Positions 1 to 14,300 of a stretch of DNA of 64,000 nt are shown here, one piece after another (the stretch's first letter is position 1; each line of letters opens with the position of its first letter). This stretch comes from Asterias amurensis (taxonomy: Eukaryota; Echinodermata; Asteroidea; Forcipulatida; Asteriidae): contig NC_092667.1 in the NCBI RefSeq assembly GCF_032118995.1, positions 6,741,857-6,805,856 on the forward strand. Direction: 5' to 3'. The position numbers were made by a program, and so were the translations under genes. The notes under the pieces were generated by a model. That model had not been told where the DNA came from, ran no database searches, and saw only the letters and a program-made list of their open reading frames with translations.

Positions 1-27
1 GGTAATCGACGATTTTTGGTCAAATTA

Positions 28-35
28 TGACGTCA
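28..35. promoter_or_regulatory. TGACGTCA (CRE/ATF-type) palindrome in each satellite monomer
   Basis: This is the first of roughly 80 copies, one per monomer, about 28 bp after the monomer start. The octamer is the classical full cAMP-response element bound by CREB/ATF-type bZIP proteins. It is intact in nearly all monomers, with rare changes in the decayed edge (TGACGTAA near 24,704 and TAACGTCA near 22,439). The same octamer also occurs in unrelated repeats of this window. Binding is inference. Confidence 0.6.
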
Positions 36-650
36 CTTTTGCACCAAAAAGTTGTAATTCCCAAGGTTTTGCGAATTTTGCATGACTCCACACAGGAAAG
101 TTGTTCAGGATGCTCAACTTGGTCGATTTGCACCGTCAAAACGCGATTTCCAGAGTTGACTATTAGAAAAACAAGATGGCCGCTCTTCCCTTTTTCCTGC
201 CCGGGGAATAACCTTTTTAATTTTCGTGGCACCCCGAAAAGCCGAATTAGCGTGATTACTTCTTGCGGATACCCCACCCGAGTGTGCCCGTGCAAATTTG
301 AACCCGTTCAATGTTTTACTTTGGCGGTAATCGACGATTTTTGGTCAAATTATGACGTCACTTTTGCACCAAAATGTTGTAATTCCCAAGGTTTTGCGAA
401 TTTTGCATGACTCCACACAGGAAAGTTGTTCAGGATGCTCAACTTGGTCGATTTGCACCGTCAAAACGCGATTTCCAGAGTTGACTATTAGAAAAACAAG
501 ATGGCCGCACTTCCCTTTTCCCTGCCAGGGGAATAAACTTTTTAATTTTCGTGGCACCCCGAAAAACCGAATTAGCGTCATTACTTCTTGCGGATACCCC
601 ACCCGAGTGTGCCGGTGCAAATTTGAACCCCGTCAATGTTTTACTTTGGC

Positions 651-3248
651 GGTAATCGACGATTTTTGGTCAAATTATGACGTCACTTTTGCACCAAAAA
701 GTTGTAATTCCCAAGGTTTTGCGAATTTTGCATGACTCCACACAGGAAAGTTGTTCAGGATGCTCAACTTGGTCGATTTGCACCGTCAAAACGCGATTTC
801 CAGAGTTGACTATTAGAAAAACAAGATGGCCGCTCTTCCCTTTTTCCTGCCCGGGGAATAACCTTTTTAATTTTCGAGGCACCCCGAAAAGCCGAATTAG
901 CGTGATTACTTCTTGCGGATACCCCACCCGAGTGTGCCGGTGCAAATTTGAAGCACGCCAATGATTTACTTTGGCGGTAATCGACGATTTTTGGTCAAGT
1001 TATGACGTCACTTTTGCACCAAAAAGTTGTAATTCCCTAGGTTTTGCGAATTTTGCATGACTCCACACAGGAAAGTTGTTCAGGATGCTCAACTTGATCG
1101 ATTTGCACCGTCAAAACGCGGTTTCCAGAGTTGACTACTATAAAAACAAGATGGCCGCTCTTCCCTCTTACCTGGCCGGGGAATAAACTTTTTAATTTTC
1201 GTGGCACCCCGAAAAACCGAATTAGCGTGATTACTTCTTGCGGATACCCCACCCGAGTGTGCCCGTGCAAATTTGAACCACGTCAATGTTTTACTTTGGC
1301 GGTAATCGACGATTTTTGGTCAAATTATGACGTCACTTTTGCACCAAAAAGTTGTATTTCCTTAGGTTTTGCAAATTTTGCATGACTCCACACAGGAAAG
1401 TTGTTCAGGATGCTCAACTTGGTCGATTTGCACCGTCAAAACGCGATTTCCAGAGTTGACTATTAGAAAAACAAGATGGCCGCTCTTCCCTTTTCCCTGC
1501 CCGGGGAATAACCTTTTTAAATTTCGAGGCACCCCGAAAAGCCGAATTAGCGTGATTACTTCTTGCGGATACCCCACCCGAGTGTGCCCGTGCAAATTTG
1601 AACCCCGTCAATGTTTTACTTTGGCGGTAATCGACGATTTTTGGTCAAATTATGACGTCACTTTTGCACCAAAAAGTTGTATTTCCCTAGGTTTTGCAAA
1701 TTTTGCATGACTCCACACAGGAAAGTTGTTCAGGATGCTCAACTTGATCGATTTGCACCGTCAAAACGCGGTTTCCAGAGTTGACTATAAGAAAAACAAG
1801 ATGGCCGCTCTTCCCTTTTCCCTGCCCGGGGAATAACCTTTTAAATTTTCGAGGCACCCCGAAATCCGAATTAGCGTGATTACTTCTTGCGGATACCCCA
1901 CCCGAGTGTGCCTGTGCAAATTTGAACCCCGTCAATGTTTTACTTTGGCGGTAATCGACGATTTTTGGTCAAATTATGACGTCACTTTTGCACCAAAAAG
2001 TTGTAATTCCCAAGGTTTTGCGAATTTTGCATGACTCCACACAGGAAAGTTGTTCAGGATGCTCAACTTGGTCGATTTGCACCGTCAAAACGCGATTTCC
2101 AGAGTTGACTATTAGAAAAACAAGATGGCCGCTCTTCCCTTTTTCCTGCCCGGGGAATAACCTTTTTAATTTTCGAGGCACCCCGAAAAGCCGAATTAGC
2201 GTGATTACTTCTTGCGGATACCCCACCCGAGTGTGCCGGTGCAAATTTGAAGCACGCCAATGATTTACTTTGGCGGTAATCGACGATTTTTGGTCAAGTT
2301 ATGACGTCACTTTTGCACCAAAAAGTTGTAATTCCCTAGGTTTTGCGAATTTTGCATGACTCCACACAGGAAAGTTGTTCAGGATGCTCAACTTGATCGA
2401 TTTGCACCGTCAAAACGCGGTTTCCAGAGTTGACTACTATAAAAACAAGATGGCCGCTCTTCCCTCTTACCTGGCCGGGGAATAAACTTTTTAATTTTCG
2501 TGGCACCCCGAAAAACCGAATTAGCGTGATTACTTCTTGCGGATACCCCACCCGAGTGTGCCCGTGCAAATTTGAACCACGTCAATGTTTTACTTTGGCG
2601 GTAATCGACGATTTTTGGTCAAATTATGACGTCACTTTTGCACCAAAAAGTTGTATTTCCTTAGGTTTTGCAAATTTTGCATGACTCCACACAGGAAAGT
2701 TGTTCAGGATGCTCAACTTGGTCGATTTGCACCGTCAAAACGCGATTTCCAGAGTTGACTATTAGAAAAACAAGATGGCCGCTCTTCCCTTTTCCCTGCC
2801 CGGGGAATAACCTTTTTAAATTTCGAGGCACCCCGAAAAGCCGAATTAGCGTGATTACTTCTTGCGGATACCCCACCCGAGTGTGCCCGTGCAAATTTGA
2901 ACCCCGTCAATGTTTTACTTTGGCGGTAATCGACGATTTTTGGTCAAATTATGACGTCACTTTTGCACCAAAAAGTTGTATTTCCCTAGGTTTTGCAAAT
3001 TTTGCATGACTCCACACAGGAAAGTTGTTCAGGATGCTCAACTTGATCGATTTGCACCGTCAAAACGCGGTTTCCAGAGTTGACTATAAGAAAAACAAGA
3101 TGGCCGCTCTTCCCTTTTCCCTGCCCGGGGAATAACCTTTTAAATTTTCGAGGCACCCCGAAATCCGAATTAGCGTGATTACTTCTTGCGGATACCCCAC
3201 CCGAGTGTGCCTGTGCAAATTTGAACCCCCTCAATGTTTTACTTTGGC
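651..3248. repeat. Higher-order repeat ABCD, copies 1 and 2 (1,299 bp each)
   Basis: Four monomer types recur in fixed order. A ends with the variant GAAGCACGCCAATGATTTAC. B has CAAGTTATGACG and a TACCTGGCC segment. C has TTCCTTAGG followed by GCAAATTTTG. D has TTCCCTAGG and a 1-bp-short GAAATCCG segment. Copies start at 651 and 1,950. Identity between the copies is near total and much higher than between neighbouring monomers, which is the definition of a higher-order repeat. Confidence 0.93.
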
Positions 3249-6200
3249 GGTAATCGACGATTTTTGGTCAAATTATGACGTCACTTTTGCACCAAAAAGT
3301 TGTAATTCCCAAGGTTTTGCGAATTTTGCATGACTCCACACAGGAAAGTTGTTCAGGATGCTCAACTTGGTCGATTTGCACCGTCAAAACGCGATTTCCA
3401 GAGTTGACTATTAGAAAAACAAGATGGCCGCTCTTCCCTTTTTCCTGCCCGGGGAATAACCTTTTTAATTTTCGAGGCACCCCGAAAAGCCGAATTAGCG
3501 TGATTACTTCTTGCGGATACCCCACCCGAGTGTGCCCGTGCAAATTTGAACCCCGTCAATGTTTTACTTTGGCGGTAATCGACGATTTTTGGTCAAATTA
3601 TGACGTCACTTTTGCACCAAAATGTTGTAATTCCCAAGGTTTTGCGAATTTTGCATGACTCCACACAGGAAAGTTGTTCAGGATGCTCAACTTGGTCGAT
3701 TTGCACCGTCAAAACGCGATTTCCAGAGTTGACTATTAGAAAAACAAGATGGCCGCTCTTCCCTTTTCCCTGCCCGGGGAATAAACTTTTTAATTTTCGT
3801 GGCACCCCGAAAAACCGAATTAGCGTGATTACTTCTTGCGGATACCCCACCCGAGTGTGCCGGTGCAAATTTGAACCCCGTCAATGTTTTACTTTGGCGA
3901 TAATCGACGATTTTTGGTCAAATTATGACGTCACTTTTGCACCAAAAAGTTGTAATTCCCAAGGTTTTGCGAATTTTGCATGACTCCACACAGGAAAGTT
4001 GTTCAGGATGCTCAACTTGGTCGATTTGCACCGTCAAAACGCGATTTCCAGAGTTGACTATTAGAAAAACAAGATGGCCGCTCTTCCCTTTTTCCTGCCC
4101 GGGGAATAACCTTTTTAATTTTCGAGGCACCCCGAAAAGCCGAATAAGCGTGATTACTTCTTGCGGATACCCCACCCGAGTGTGCCCGTGCAAATTTGAA
4201 CCACGTCAATGTTTTACTTTGGCGGTAATCGACGATTTTTGGTCAAATTATGACGTCACTTTTGCACCAAAATGTTGTAATTCCCTAGGTTTTGCGAATT
4301 TTGCATGACTCCACACAGGAAAGTTGTTCAGGATGCTCAACTTGGTCGATTTGCACCGTCAAAACGCGATTTCCAGAGTTGACTATTAGAAAAACAAGAT
4401 GGCCGCTCTTCCCTTTTCCCTGCCCGGGGAATAACCTTTTTAAATTTCGAGGCACCCCGAAAAACCGAATTAGCGTGATTACTTCTTGCGGATACCCCAC
4501 CCGAGTGTGCCCGTGCAAATTTGAACCCCGTCAATGTTTTACTTTGGCGGTAATCGACGATTTTTGGTCAAATTATGACGTCACTTTTGCACCAAAAAGT
4601 TGTATTTCCCTAGGTTTTGCAAATTTTGCATGACTCCACACAGGAAAGTTGTTCAGGATGCTCAACTTGATCGATTTGCACCATCAAAACGCGGTTTCCA
4701 GAGTTGACTATAAGAAAAACAAGATGGCCGCTCTTCCCTTTTCCCTGCCCGGGGAATAACCTTTTAAATTTTCGAGGCACCCCGAAATCCGAATTAGCGT
4801 GATTACTTCTTGCGGATACCCCACCCGAGTGTGCCTGTGCAAATTTGAACCCCGTCAATGTTTTACTTTGGCGGTAATCGACGATTTTTGGTCAAATTAT
4901 GACGTCACTTTTGCACCAAAAAGTTGTAATTCCCAAGGTTTTGCGAATTTTGCATGACTCCACACAGGAAAGTTGTTCAGGATGCTCAACTTGGTCGATT
5001 TGCACCGTCAAAACGCGATTTCCAGAGTTGACTATTAGAAAAACAAGATGGCCGCTCTTCCCTTTTTCCTGCCCGGGGAATAACCTTTTTAATTTTCGAG
5101 GCACCCCGAAAAGCCGAATTAGCGTGATTACTTCTTGCGGATACCCCACCCGAGTGTGCCGGTGCAAATTTGAAGCACGCCAATGATTTACTTTGGCGGT
5201 AATCGACGATTTTTGGTCAAGTTATGACGTCACTTTTGCACCAAAAAGTTGTAATTCCCTAGGTTTTGCGAATTTTGCATGACTCCACACAGGAAAGTTG
5301 TTCAGGATGCTCAACTTGATCGATTTGCACCGTCAAAACGCGGTTTCCAGAGTTGACTACTATAAAAACAAGATGGCCGCTCTTCCCTCTTACCTGGCCG
5401 GGGAATAAACTTTTTAATTTTCGTGGCACCCCGAAAAACCGAATTAGCGTGATTACTTCTTGCGGATACCCCACCCGAGTGTGCCCGTGCAAATTTGAAC
5501 CACGTCAATGTTTTACTTTGGCGGTAATCGACGATTTTTGGTCAAATTATGACGTCACTTTTGCACCAAAAAGTTGTATTTCCTTAGGTTTTGCAAATTT
5601 TGCATGACTCCACACAGGAAAGTTGTTCAGGATGCTCAACTTGGTCGATTTGCACCGTCAAAACGCGATTTCCAGAGTTGACTATTAGAAAAACAAGATG
5701 GCCGCTCTTCCCTTTTCCCTGCCCGGGGAATAACCTTTTTAAATTTCGAGGCACCCCGAAAAGCCGAATTAGCGTGATTACTTCTTGCGGATACCCCACC
5801 CGAGTGTGCCCGTGCAAATTTGAACCCCGTCAATGTTTTACTTTGGCGGTAATCGACGATTTTTGGTCAAATTATGACGTCACTTTTGCACCAAAAAGTT
5901 GTATTTCCCTAGGTTTTGCAAATTTTGCATGACTCCACACAGGAAAGTTGTTCAGGATGCTCAACTTGATCGATTTGCACCATCAAAACGCGGTTTCCAG
6001 AGTTGACTATAAGAAAAACAAGATGGCCGCTCTTCCCTTTTCCCTGCCCGGGGAATAACCTTTTAAATTTTCGAGGCACCCCGAAATCCGAATTAGCGTG
6101 ATTACTTCTTGCGGATACCCCACCCGAGTGTGCCTGTGCAAATTTGAACCCCGTCAATGTTTTACTTTGGCGGTAATCGACGATTTTTGGTCAAATTATG

Positions 6201-8490
6201 ACGTCACTTTTGCACCAAAAAGTTGTAATTCCCAAGGTTTTGCGAATTTTGCATGACTCCACACAGGAAAGTTGTTCAGGATGCTCAACTTGGTCGATTT
6301 GCACCGTCAAAACGCGATTTCCAGAGTTGACTATTAGAAAAACAAGATGGCCGCTCTTCCCTTTTTCCTGCCCGGGGAATAACCTTTTTAATTTTCGAGG
6401 CACCCCGAAAAGCCGAATTAGCGTGATTACTTCTTGCGGATACCCCACCCGAGTGTGCCGGTGCAAATTTGAAGCACGCCAATGATTTACTTTGGCGGTA
6501 ATCGACGATTTTTGGTCAAGTTATGACGTCACTTTTGCACCAAAAAGTTGTAATTCCCTAGGTTTTGCGAATTTTGCATGACTCCACACAGGAAAGTTGT
6601 TCAGGATGCTCAACTTGATCGATTTGCACCGTCAAAACGCGGTTTCCAGAGTTGACTACTATAAAAACAAGATGGCCGCTCTTCCCTCTTACCTGGCCGG
6701 GGAATAAACTTTTTAATTTTCGTGGCACCCCGAAAAACCGAATTAGCGTGATTACTTCTTGCGGATACCCCACCCGAGTGTGCCCGTGCAAATTTGAACC
6801 ACGTCAATGTTTTACTTTGGCGGTAATCGACGATTTTTGGTCAAATTATGACGTCACTTTTGCACCAAAAAGTTGTATTTCCTTAGGTTTTGCAAATTTT
6901 GCATGACTCCACACAGGAAAGTTGTTCAGGATGCTCAACTTGGTCGATTTGCACCGTCAAAACGCGATTTCCAGAGTTGACTATTAGAAAAACAAGATGG
7001 CCGCTCTTCCCTTTTCCCTGCCCGGGGAATAACCTTTTTAAATTTCGAGGCACCCCGAAAAGCCGAATTAGCGTGATTACTTCTTGCGGATACCCCACCC
7101 GAGTGTGCCCGTGCAAATTTGAACCCCGTCAATGTTTTACTTTGGCGGTAATCGACGATTTTTGGTCAAATTATGACGTCACTTTTGCACCAAAAAGTTG
7201 TATTTCCCTAGGTTTTGCAAATTTTGCATGACTCCACACAGGAAAGTTGTTCAGGATGCTCAACTTGATCGATTTGCACCGTCAAAACGCGGTTTCCAGA
7301 GTTGACTATAAGAAAAACAAGATGGCCGCTCTTCCCTTTTCCCTGCCCGGGGAATAACCTTTTAAATTTTCGAGGCACCCCGAAATCCGAATTAGCGTGA
7401 TTACTTCTTGCGGATACCCCACCCGAGTGTGCCTGTGCAAATTTGAACCCCCTCAATGTTTTACTTTGGCGGTAATCGACGATTTTTGGTCAAATTATGA
7501 CGTCACTTTTGCACCAAAAAGTTGTAATTCCCAAGGTTTTGCGAATTTTGCATGACTCCACACAGGAAAGTTGTTCAGGATGCTCAACTTGGTCGATTTG
7601 CACCGTCAAAACGCGATTTCCAGAGTTGACTATTAGAAAAACAAGATGGCCGCTCTTCCCTTTTTCCTGCCCGGGGAATAACCTTTTTAATTTTCGAGGC
7701 ACCCCGAAAAGCCGAATTAGCGTGATTACTTCTTGCGGATACCCCACCCGAGTGTGCCCGTGCAAATTTGAACCCCGTCAATGTTTTACTTTGGCGGTAA
7801 TCGACGATTTTTGGTCAAATTATGACGTCACTTTTGCACCAAAATGTTGTAATTCCCAAGGTTTTGCGAATTTTGCATGACTCCACACAGGAAAGTTGTT
7901 CAGGATGCTCAACTTGGTCGATTTGCACCGTCAAAACGCGATTTCCAGAGTTGACTATTAGAAAAACAAGATGGCCGCTCTTCCCTTTTCCCTGCCCGGG
8001 GAATAAACTTTTTAATTTTCGTGGCACCCCGAAAAACCGAATTAGCGTGATTACTTCTTGCGGATACCCCACCCGAGTGTGCCGGTGCAAATTTGAACCC
8101 CGTCAATGTTTTACTTTGGCGATAATCGACGATTTTTGGTCAAATTATGACGTCACTTTTGCACCAAAAAGTTGTAATTCCCAAGGTTTTGCGAATTTTG
8201 CATGACTCCACACAGGAAAGTTGTTCAGGATGCTCAACTTGGTCGATTTGCACCGTCAAAACGCGATTTCCAGAGTTGACTATTAGAAAAACAAGATGGC
8301 CGCTCTTCCCTTTTTCCTGCCCGGGGAATAACCTTTTTAATTTTCGAGGCACCCCGAAAAGCCGAATAAGCGTGATTACTTCTTGCGGATACCCCACCCG
8401 AGTGTGCCCGTGCAAATTTGAACCACGTCAATGTTTTACTTTGGCGGTAATCGACGATTTTTGGTCAAATTATGACGTCACTTTTGCACC
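1950..8490. repeat. 13-monomer (4,222-bp) duplication inside the satellite
   Basis: The segment from 1,950 to about 4,270 reappears at 6,172 to about 8,490, an offset of 4,222 bp. It includes the private D variant (CCCCCTCAATG), the order E-F-E' after it, the GCGATAATCG junctions at about 3,898 and 8,120, and a CCGAATAAGCG variant at about 4,141 and 8,363. Correspondence breaks near 4,280/8,500 (TTCCCTAGG versus TTCCCAAGG). This is a super-repeat built from 4-mer and 5-mer blocks. Confidence 0.85.
4873..7470. repeat. Higher-order repeat ABCD, copies 3 and 4 (1,299 bp each)
   Basis: The same A-B-C-D order as at 651-3,248, with copies starting at 4,873 and 6,172. The D monomers at 4,549 and 5,848 share CACCATCAAAACG where others have CACCGTCAAAACG. 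The D monomers at 2,925 and 7,147 share a CCCCCTCAATG end. These private variants show which copies descend from which. Confidence 0.93.
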
Positions 8491-8770
8491 AAAATGTTGT
8501 AATTCCCAAGGTTTTGCGAATTTTGCATGACTCCACACAGGAAAGTTGTTCAGGATGCTCAACTTGGTCGATTTGCACCGTCAAAACGCGATTTCCAGAG
8601 TTGACTATTAGAAAAACAAGATGGCCGCTCTTCCCTTTTCCCTGCCAGGGGAATAAACTTTTTAATTTTCGTGGCACCCCGAAAAACCGAATTAGCGTGA
8701 TTACTTCTTGCGGATACCCAACCCGAGTGTGCCGGTGCAAATTTGAACCCCCTCAATGTTTTACTTTGGC

Positions 8771-11364
8771 GATAATCGACGATTTTTGGTCAAATTATGA
8801 CGTCACTCTTGCACCAAAAAGTTGTAATTCCCAAGGTTTTGCGAATTTTGCATGACTCCACACAGGAAAGTTGTTCAGGATGCTCAACTTGGTCGATTTG
8901 CACCGTCAAAACGCGATTTCCAGAGTTGACTATTAGAAAAACAAGATGGCCGCTCTTCCCTTTTTCCTGCCTGGAGAATAACCTTTTTAATTTTCGAGGC
9001 ACCCCGAAAAGCCGAATTAGCGTGATTACTTCTTGCGGATACCCCACCCGAGTGTGCCCGTGCAAATTTGAACCCCGTCAATGTTTTCTTTGGCGGTAAT
9101 CGACGATTTTTGGTCAAATTATGACGTCACTTTTGCACCAAAATGTTGTAATTCCCAAGGTTTTGCGATTTTTGCATGACTCCACACAGGAAAGTTGTTC
9201 AGGATGCTCAACTTGGTCGATTTGCACCGTCAAAACGCGGTTTCCAGAGTTGACTATAAGAAAAACAAGATGGCAGCTCTTCCCTTTTCCCTGCCCGGGG
9301 AATAACCTTTTTAATTTTCGTGGCACCCCGAAATCCGAATTAGCGTGATTACTTCTTGCGGATACCCCACCCGAGTGTGCCGGTGCAAATTTCAACCCCC
9401 TCAATGTTTTACTTTGGCGGTAATCGACGATTTTTGGTCAAATTATGACGTCACTTTTGCACCAAAAAGTTGTAATTCCCAAGGTTTTGCGAATTTTGCA
9501 TGACTCCACACAGGAAAGTTGTTCAGGATGCTCAACTTGGTCGATTTGCACCGTCAAAACGCGATTTCCAGAGTTGACTATTAGAAAAACCAGATGGCCG
9601 CTCTTCCCTTTTTCCTGCCCGGGGAATAACCTTTTTAATTTTCGAGGCACCCCGAAAAACCGAATTAGCGTGATTACTTCTTGCGGATACCCCACCCGAG
9701 TGTGCCGGTGCAAATTTGAAGCACGCCAATGATTTACTTTGGCGGTAATCGACGATTTTTGGTCAAGTTATGACGTCACTTTTGCACCAAAAAGTTGTAA
9801 TTCCCTAGGTTTTGCGAATTTTGCATGACTCCACACAGGAAAATTGTTCAGGATGCTCAACTTGGTCGATTTGCACCGTCAAAACGCGATTTCCAGAGTT
9901 GACTACTAGAAAAACAAGATGGCCGCTCTTCCCTTTTACCTGGCCGGGGAATAAACTTTTTAATTTTCGTGGCACCCCGAAAAACCGAATTAGCGTGATT
10001 ACTTCTTGCGGATACCCCACCCGAGTGTGCCGGTGCAAATTTGAACCCGTCAATGTTTTACTTTGGCGGTAATCGACGATTTTTGGTCAAATTATGACGT
10101 CACTTTTGCACCAAAAAGTTGTTATTCCCAAGGTTTTGCGAATTTTGCATGACTCCACACAGGAAAGTTGTTCAGGATGCTCAACTTGGTCGATTTGCAC
10201 CGTCAAAACGCGATTTCCAGAGTTGACTATTAGAAAAACAAGATGGCCGCTCTTCCCTTTTTCCTGCCTGGAGAATAACCTTTTTAATTTTCGAGGCACC
10301 CCGAAAAGCCGAATTAGCGTGATTACTTCTTGCGGATACCCCACCCGAGTGTGCCCGTGCAAATTTGAACCCCGTCAATGTTTTCTTTGGCGGTAATCGA
10401 CGATTTTTGGTCAAATTATGACGTCACTTTTGCACCAAAATGTTGTAATTCCCAAGGTTTTGCGATTTTTGCATGACTCCACACAGGAAAGTTGTTCAGG
10501 ATGCTCAACTTGGTCGATTTGCACCGTCAAAACGCGGTTTCCAGAGTTGACTATAAGAAAAACAAGATGGCAGCTCTTCCCTTTTCCCTGCCCGGGGAAT
10601 AACCTTTTTAATTTTCGTGGCACCCCGAAATCCGAATTAGCGTGATTACTTCTTGCGGATACCCCACCCGAGTGTGCCGGTGCAAATTTCAACCCCCTCA
10701 ATGTTTTACTTTGGCGGTAATCGACGATTTTTGGTCAAATTATGACGTCACTTTTGCACCAAAAAGTTGTAATTCCCAAGGTTTTGCGAATTTTGCATGA
10801 CTCCACACAGGAAAGTTGTTCAGGATGCTCAACTTGGTCGATTTGCACCGTCAAAACGCGATTTCCAGAGTTGACTATTAGAAAAACAAGATGGCCGCTC
10901 TTCCCTTTTTCCTGCCCGGGGAATAACCTTTTTAATTTTCGAGGCACCCCGAAAAGCCGAATTAGCGTGATTACTTCTTGCGGATACCCCACCCGAGTGT
11001 GCCGGTGCAAATTTGAAGCACGCCAATGATTTACTTTGGCGGTAATCGACGATTTTTGGTCAAGTTATGACGTCACTTTTGCACCAAAAAGTTGTAATTC
11101 CCTAGGTTTTGCGAATTTTGCATGACTCCACACAGGAAAATTGTTCAGGATGCTCAACTTGGTCGATTTGCACCGTCAAAACGCGATTTCCAGAGTTGAC
11201 TACTAGAAAAACAAGATGGCCGCTCTTCCCTTTTACCTGGCCGGGGAATAAACTTTTTAATTTTCGTGGCACCCCGAAAAACCGAATTAGCGTGATTACT
11301 TCTTGCGGATACCCCACCCGAGTGTGCCGGTGCAAATTTGAACCCGTCAATGTTTTACTTTGGC
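8771..11364. repeat. Second higher-order repeat GHAB', two copies (1,297 bp each)
   Basis: A different 4-mer. G has CTGCCTGGAGAATAACC and a short ATGTTTTCTTTGGC end. H has GCGATTTTTGC, GATGGCAGC and TTTCAACCCCC. A is as in the first repeat. B' has GGAAAATTGTTC and CTACTAGAAAAAC. Copies start at 8,771 and 10,068, and a third copy is at 13,639-14,935. Three of the four monomers are 1 bp short, giving 1,297 instead of 1,300 bp. Confidence 0.92.
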
Positions 11365-14300
11365 GGTAATCGACGATTTTTGGTCAAATTATGACGTCAC
11401 TTTTGCACCAAAAAGTTGTAATTCCCAAGGTTTTGCGAATTTTGCATGACTCCACACAGGAAAGTTGTTCAGGATGCTCAACTTGGTCGATTTGCACCGT
11501 CAAAACGCGATTTCAAGAGTTGACTATTAGAAAAACAAGATGGCCGCTCTTCCCTTTTCCCTGCCCGGGGAATATCCTTTTTAATTTTCGAGACACCCCG
11601 AAAAGCCGAATTAGCGTGATTACTTCTTGCGGATACCCCACCCGAGTGTGCCCGTGCAAATTTGAACCCCGTCAATGTTTTACTTTGGCGGTAATCGACG
11701 ATTTTTGGTCAAATTATGACGTCACTTTTGCACCAAAAAGTTGTAATTCCCAAGGTTTTGCGAATTTTGCATGACTCCACACAGGAAAGTTGTTCAGGAT
11801 GCTCAACTTGGTCGATTTGCACCGTCAAAACGCGATTTCCAGAGTTGACTATTAGAAAAACAAGATGGCCGCTCTTCCCTTTTTCCTGCCCGGGGAATAA
11901 CCTTTTTAATTTTCGAGGCACCCCGAAAAGCCGAATTAGCGTGATTACTTCTTGCGGATACCCCACCCGAGTGTGCCCGTGCAAATTTGAACCCCGTCAA
12001 TGTTTTACTTTGGCGGTAATCGACGATTTTTGGTCAAATTATGACGTCACTTTTGCACCAAAATGTTGTAATTCCCAAGGTTTTGCGATTTTTGCATGAC
12101 TCCACACAGGAAAGTTGTTCAGGATGCTCAACTTGGTCGATTTGCACCGTCAAAACGCGATTTCCAGAGTTGACTATTAGAAAAACAAGATGGCCGCTCT
12201 TCCCTTTTCCCTGCCCGGGGAATAAACTTTTTAATTTTCGTGGCACCCCGAAAAACCGAATTAGCGTGATTACTTCTTGCGGATACCCCACCCGAGTGTG
12301 CCGGTGCAAATTTGAACCCCGTCAATGTTTTACTTTGGCGATAATCGACGATTTTTGGTCAAATTATGACGTCACTTTTGCACCAAAAAGTTGTAATTCC
12401 CAAGGTTTTGCGAATTTTGCATGACTCCACACAGGAAAGTTGTTCAGGATGCTCAACTTGGTCGATTTGCACCGTCAAAACGCGATTTCCAGAGTTGACT
12501 ATTAGAAAAACAAGATGGCCGCTCTTCCCTTTTTCCTGCCCGGGGAATAACCTTTTTAATTTTCGAGGCACCCCGAAAAGCCGAATTAGCGTGATTACTT
12601 CTTGCGGATACCCCACCCGAGTGTGCCGGTGCAAATTTGAACCCCGTCAATGTTTTACTTTGGCGGTAATCGACGATTTTTGGTCAAATTATGACGTCAC
12701 TTTTGCACCAAAATGTTGTAATTCCCAAGGTTTTGCGAATTTTGCATGACTCCACACAGGAAAGTTGTTCAGGATGCTCAACTTGGTCGATTTGCACCGT
12801 CAAAACGCGATTTCCAGAGTTGACTATTAGAAAAACAAGATGGCCGCTCTTCCCTTTTCCCTGCCCGGGGAATAAACTTTTTAATTTTCGTGGCACCCCG
12901 AAAAACCGAATTAGCGTGATTACTTCTTGCGGATACCCAACCCGAGTGTGCCGGTGCAAATTTGAACCCCGTCAATGTTTTACTTTGGCGATAATCGACG
13001 ATTTTTGGTCAAATTATGACGTCACTCTTGCACCAAAAAGTTGTAATTCCCAAGGTTTTGCGAATTTTGCATGACTCCACACAGGAAAGTTGTTCAGGAT
13101 GCTCAACTTGGTCGATTTGCACCGTCAAAACGCGATTTCCAGAGTTGACTATTAGAAAAACAAGATGGCCGCTCTTCCCTTTTTCCTGCCCGGGGAATAA
13201 CCTTTTTAATTTTCGAGGCACCCCGAAAAGCCGAATTAGCGTGATTACTTCTTGCGGATACCCCACCCGAGTGTGCCGGTGCAAATTTGAAGCACGCCAA
13301 TGATTTACTTTGGCGGTAATCGACGATTTTTGGTCAAGTTATGACGTCACTTTTGCACCAAAAAGTTGTAATTCCCTAGGTTTTGCGAATTTTGCATGAC
13401 TCCACACAGGAAAATTGTTCAGGATGCTCAACTTGGTCGATTTGCACCGTCAAAACGCGATTTCCAGAGTTGACTACTAGAAAAACAAGATGGCCGCTCT
13501 TCCCTTTTACCTGGCCGGGGAATAAACTTTTTAATTTTCGTGGCACCCCGAAAAACCGAATTAGCGTGATTACTTCTTGCGGATACCCCACCCGAGTGTG
13601 CCGGTGCAAATTTGAACCCGTCAATGTTTTACTTTGGCGGTAATCGACGATTTTTGGTCAAATTATGACGTCACTTTTGCACCAAAAAGTTGTTATTCCC
13701 AAGGTTTTGCGAATTTTGCATGACTCCACACAGGAAAGTTGTTCAGGATGCTCAACTTGGTCGATTTGCACCGTCAAAACGCGATTTCCAGAGTTGACTA
13801 TTAGAAAAACAAGATGGCCGCTCTTCCCTTTTTCCTGCCTGGAGAATAACCTTTTTAATTTTCGAGGCACCCCGAAAAGCCGAATTAGCGTGATTACTTC
13901 TTGCGGATACCCCACCCGAGTGTGCCCGTGCAAATTTGAACCCCGTCAATGTTTTCTTTGGCGGTAATCGACGATTTTTGGTCAAATTATGACGTCACTT
14001 TTGCACCAAAATGTTGTAATTCCCAAGGTTTTGCGATTTTTGCATGACTCCACACAGGAAAGTTGTTCAGGATGCTCAACTTGGTCGATTTGCACCGTCA
14101 AAACGCGGTTTCCAGAGTTGACTATAAGAAAAACAAGATGGCAGCTCTTCCCTTTTCCCTGCCCGGGGAATAACCTTTTTAATTTTCGTGGCACCCCGAA
14201 ATCCGAATTAGCGTGATTACTTCTTGCGGATACCCCACCCGAGTGTGCCGGTGCAAATTTCAACCCCCTCAATGTTTTACTTTGGCGGTAATCGACGATT

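Noticed and set aside
228..245. CENP-B box resemblance (TTCGTGGCACCCCGA)
   Set aside because: It agrees with TTCGnnnnAnnCGGG at only part of the essential positions, and CENP-B usage outside mammals is doubtful.
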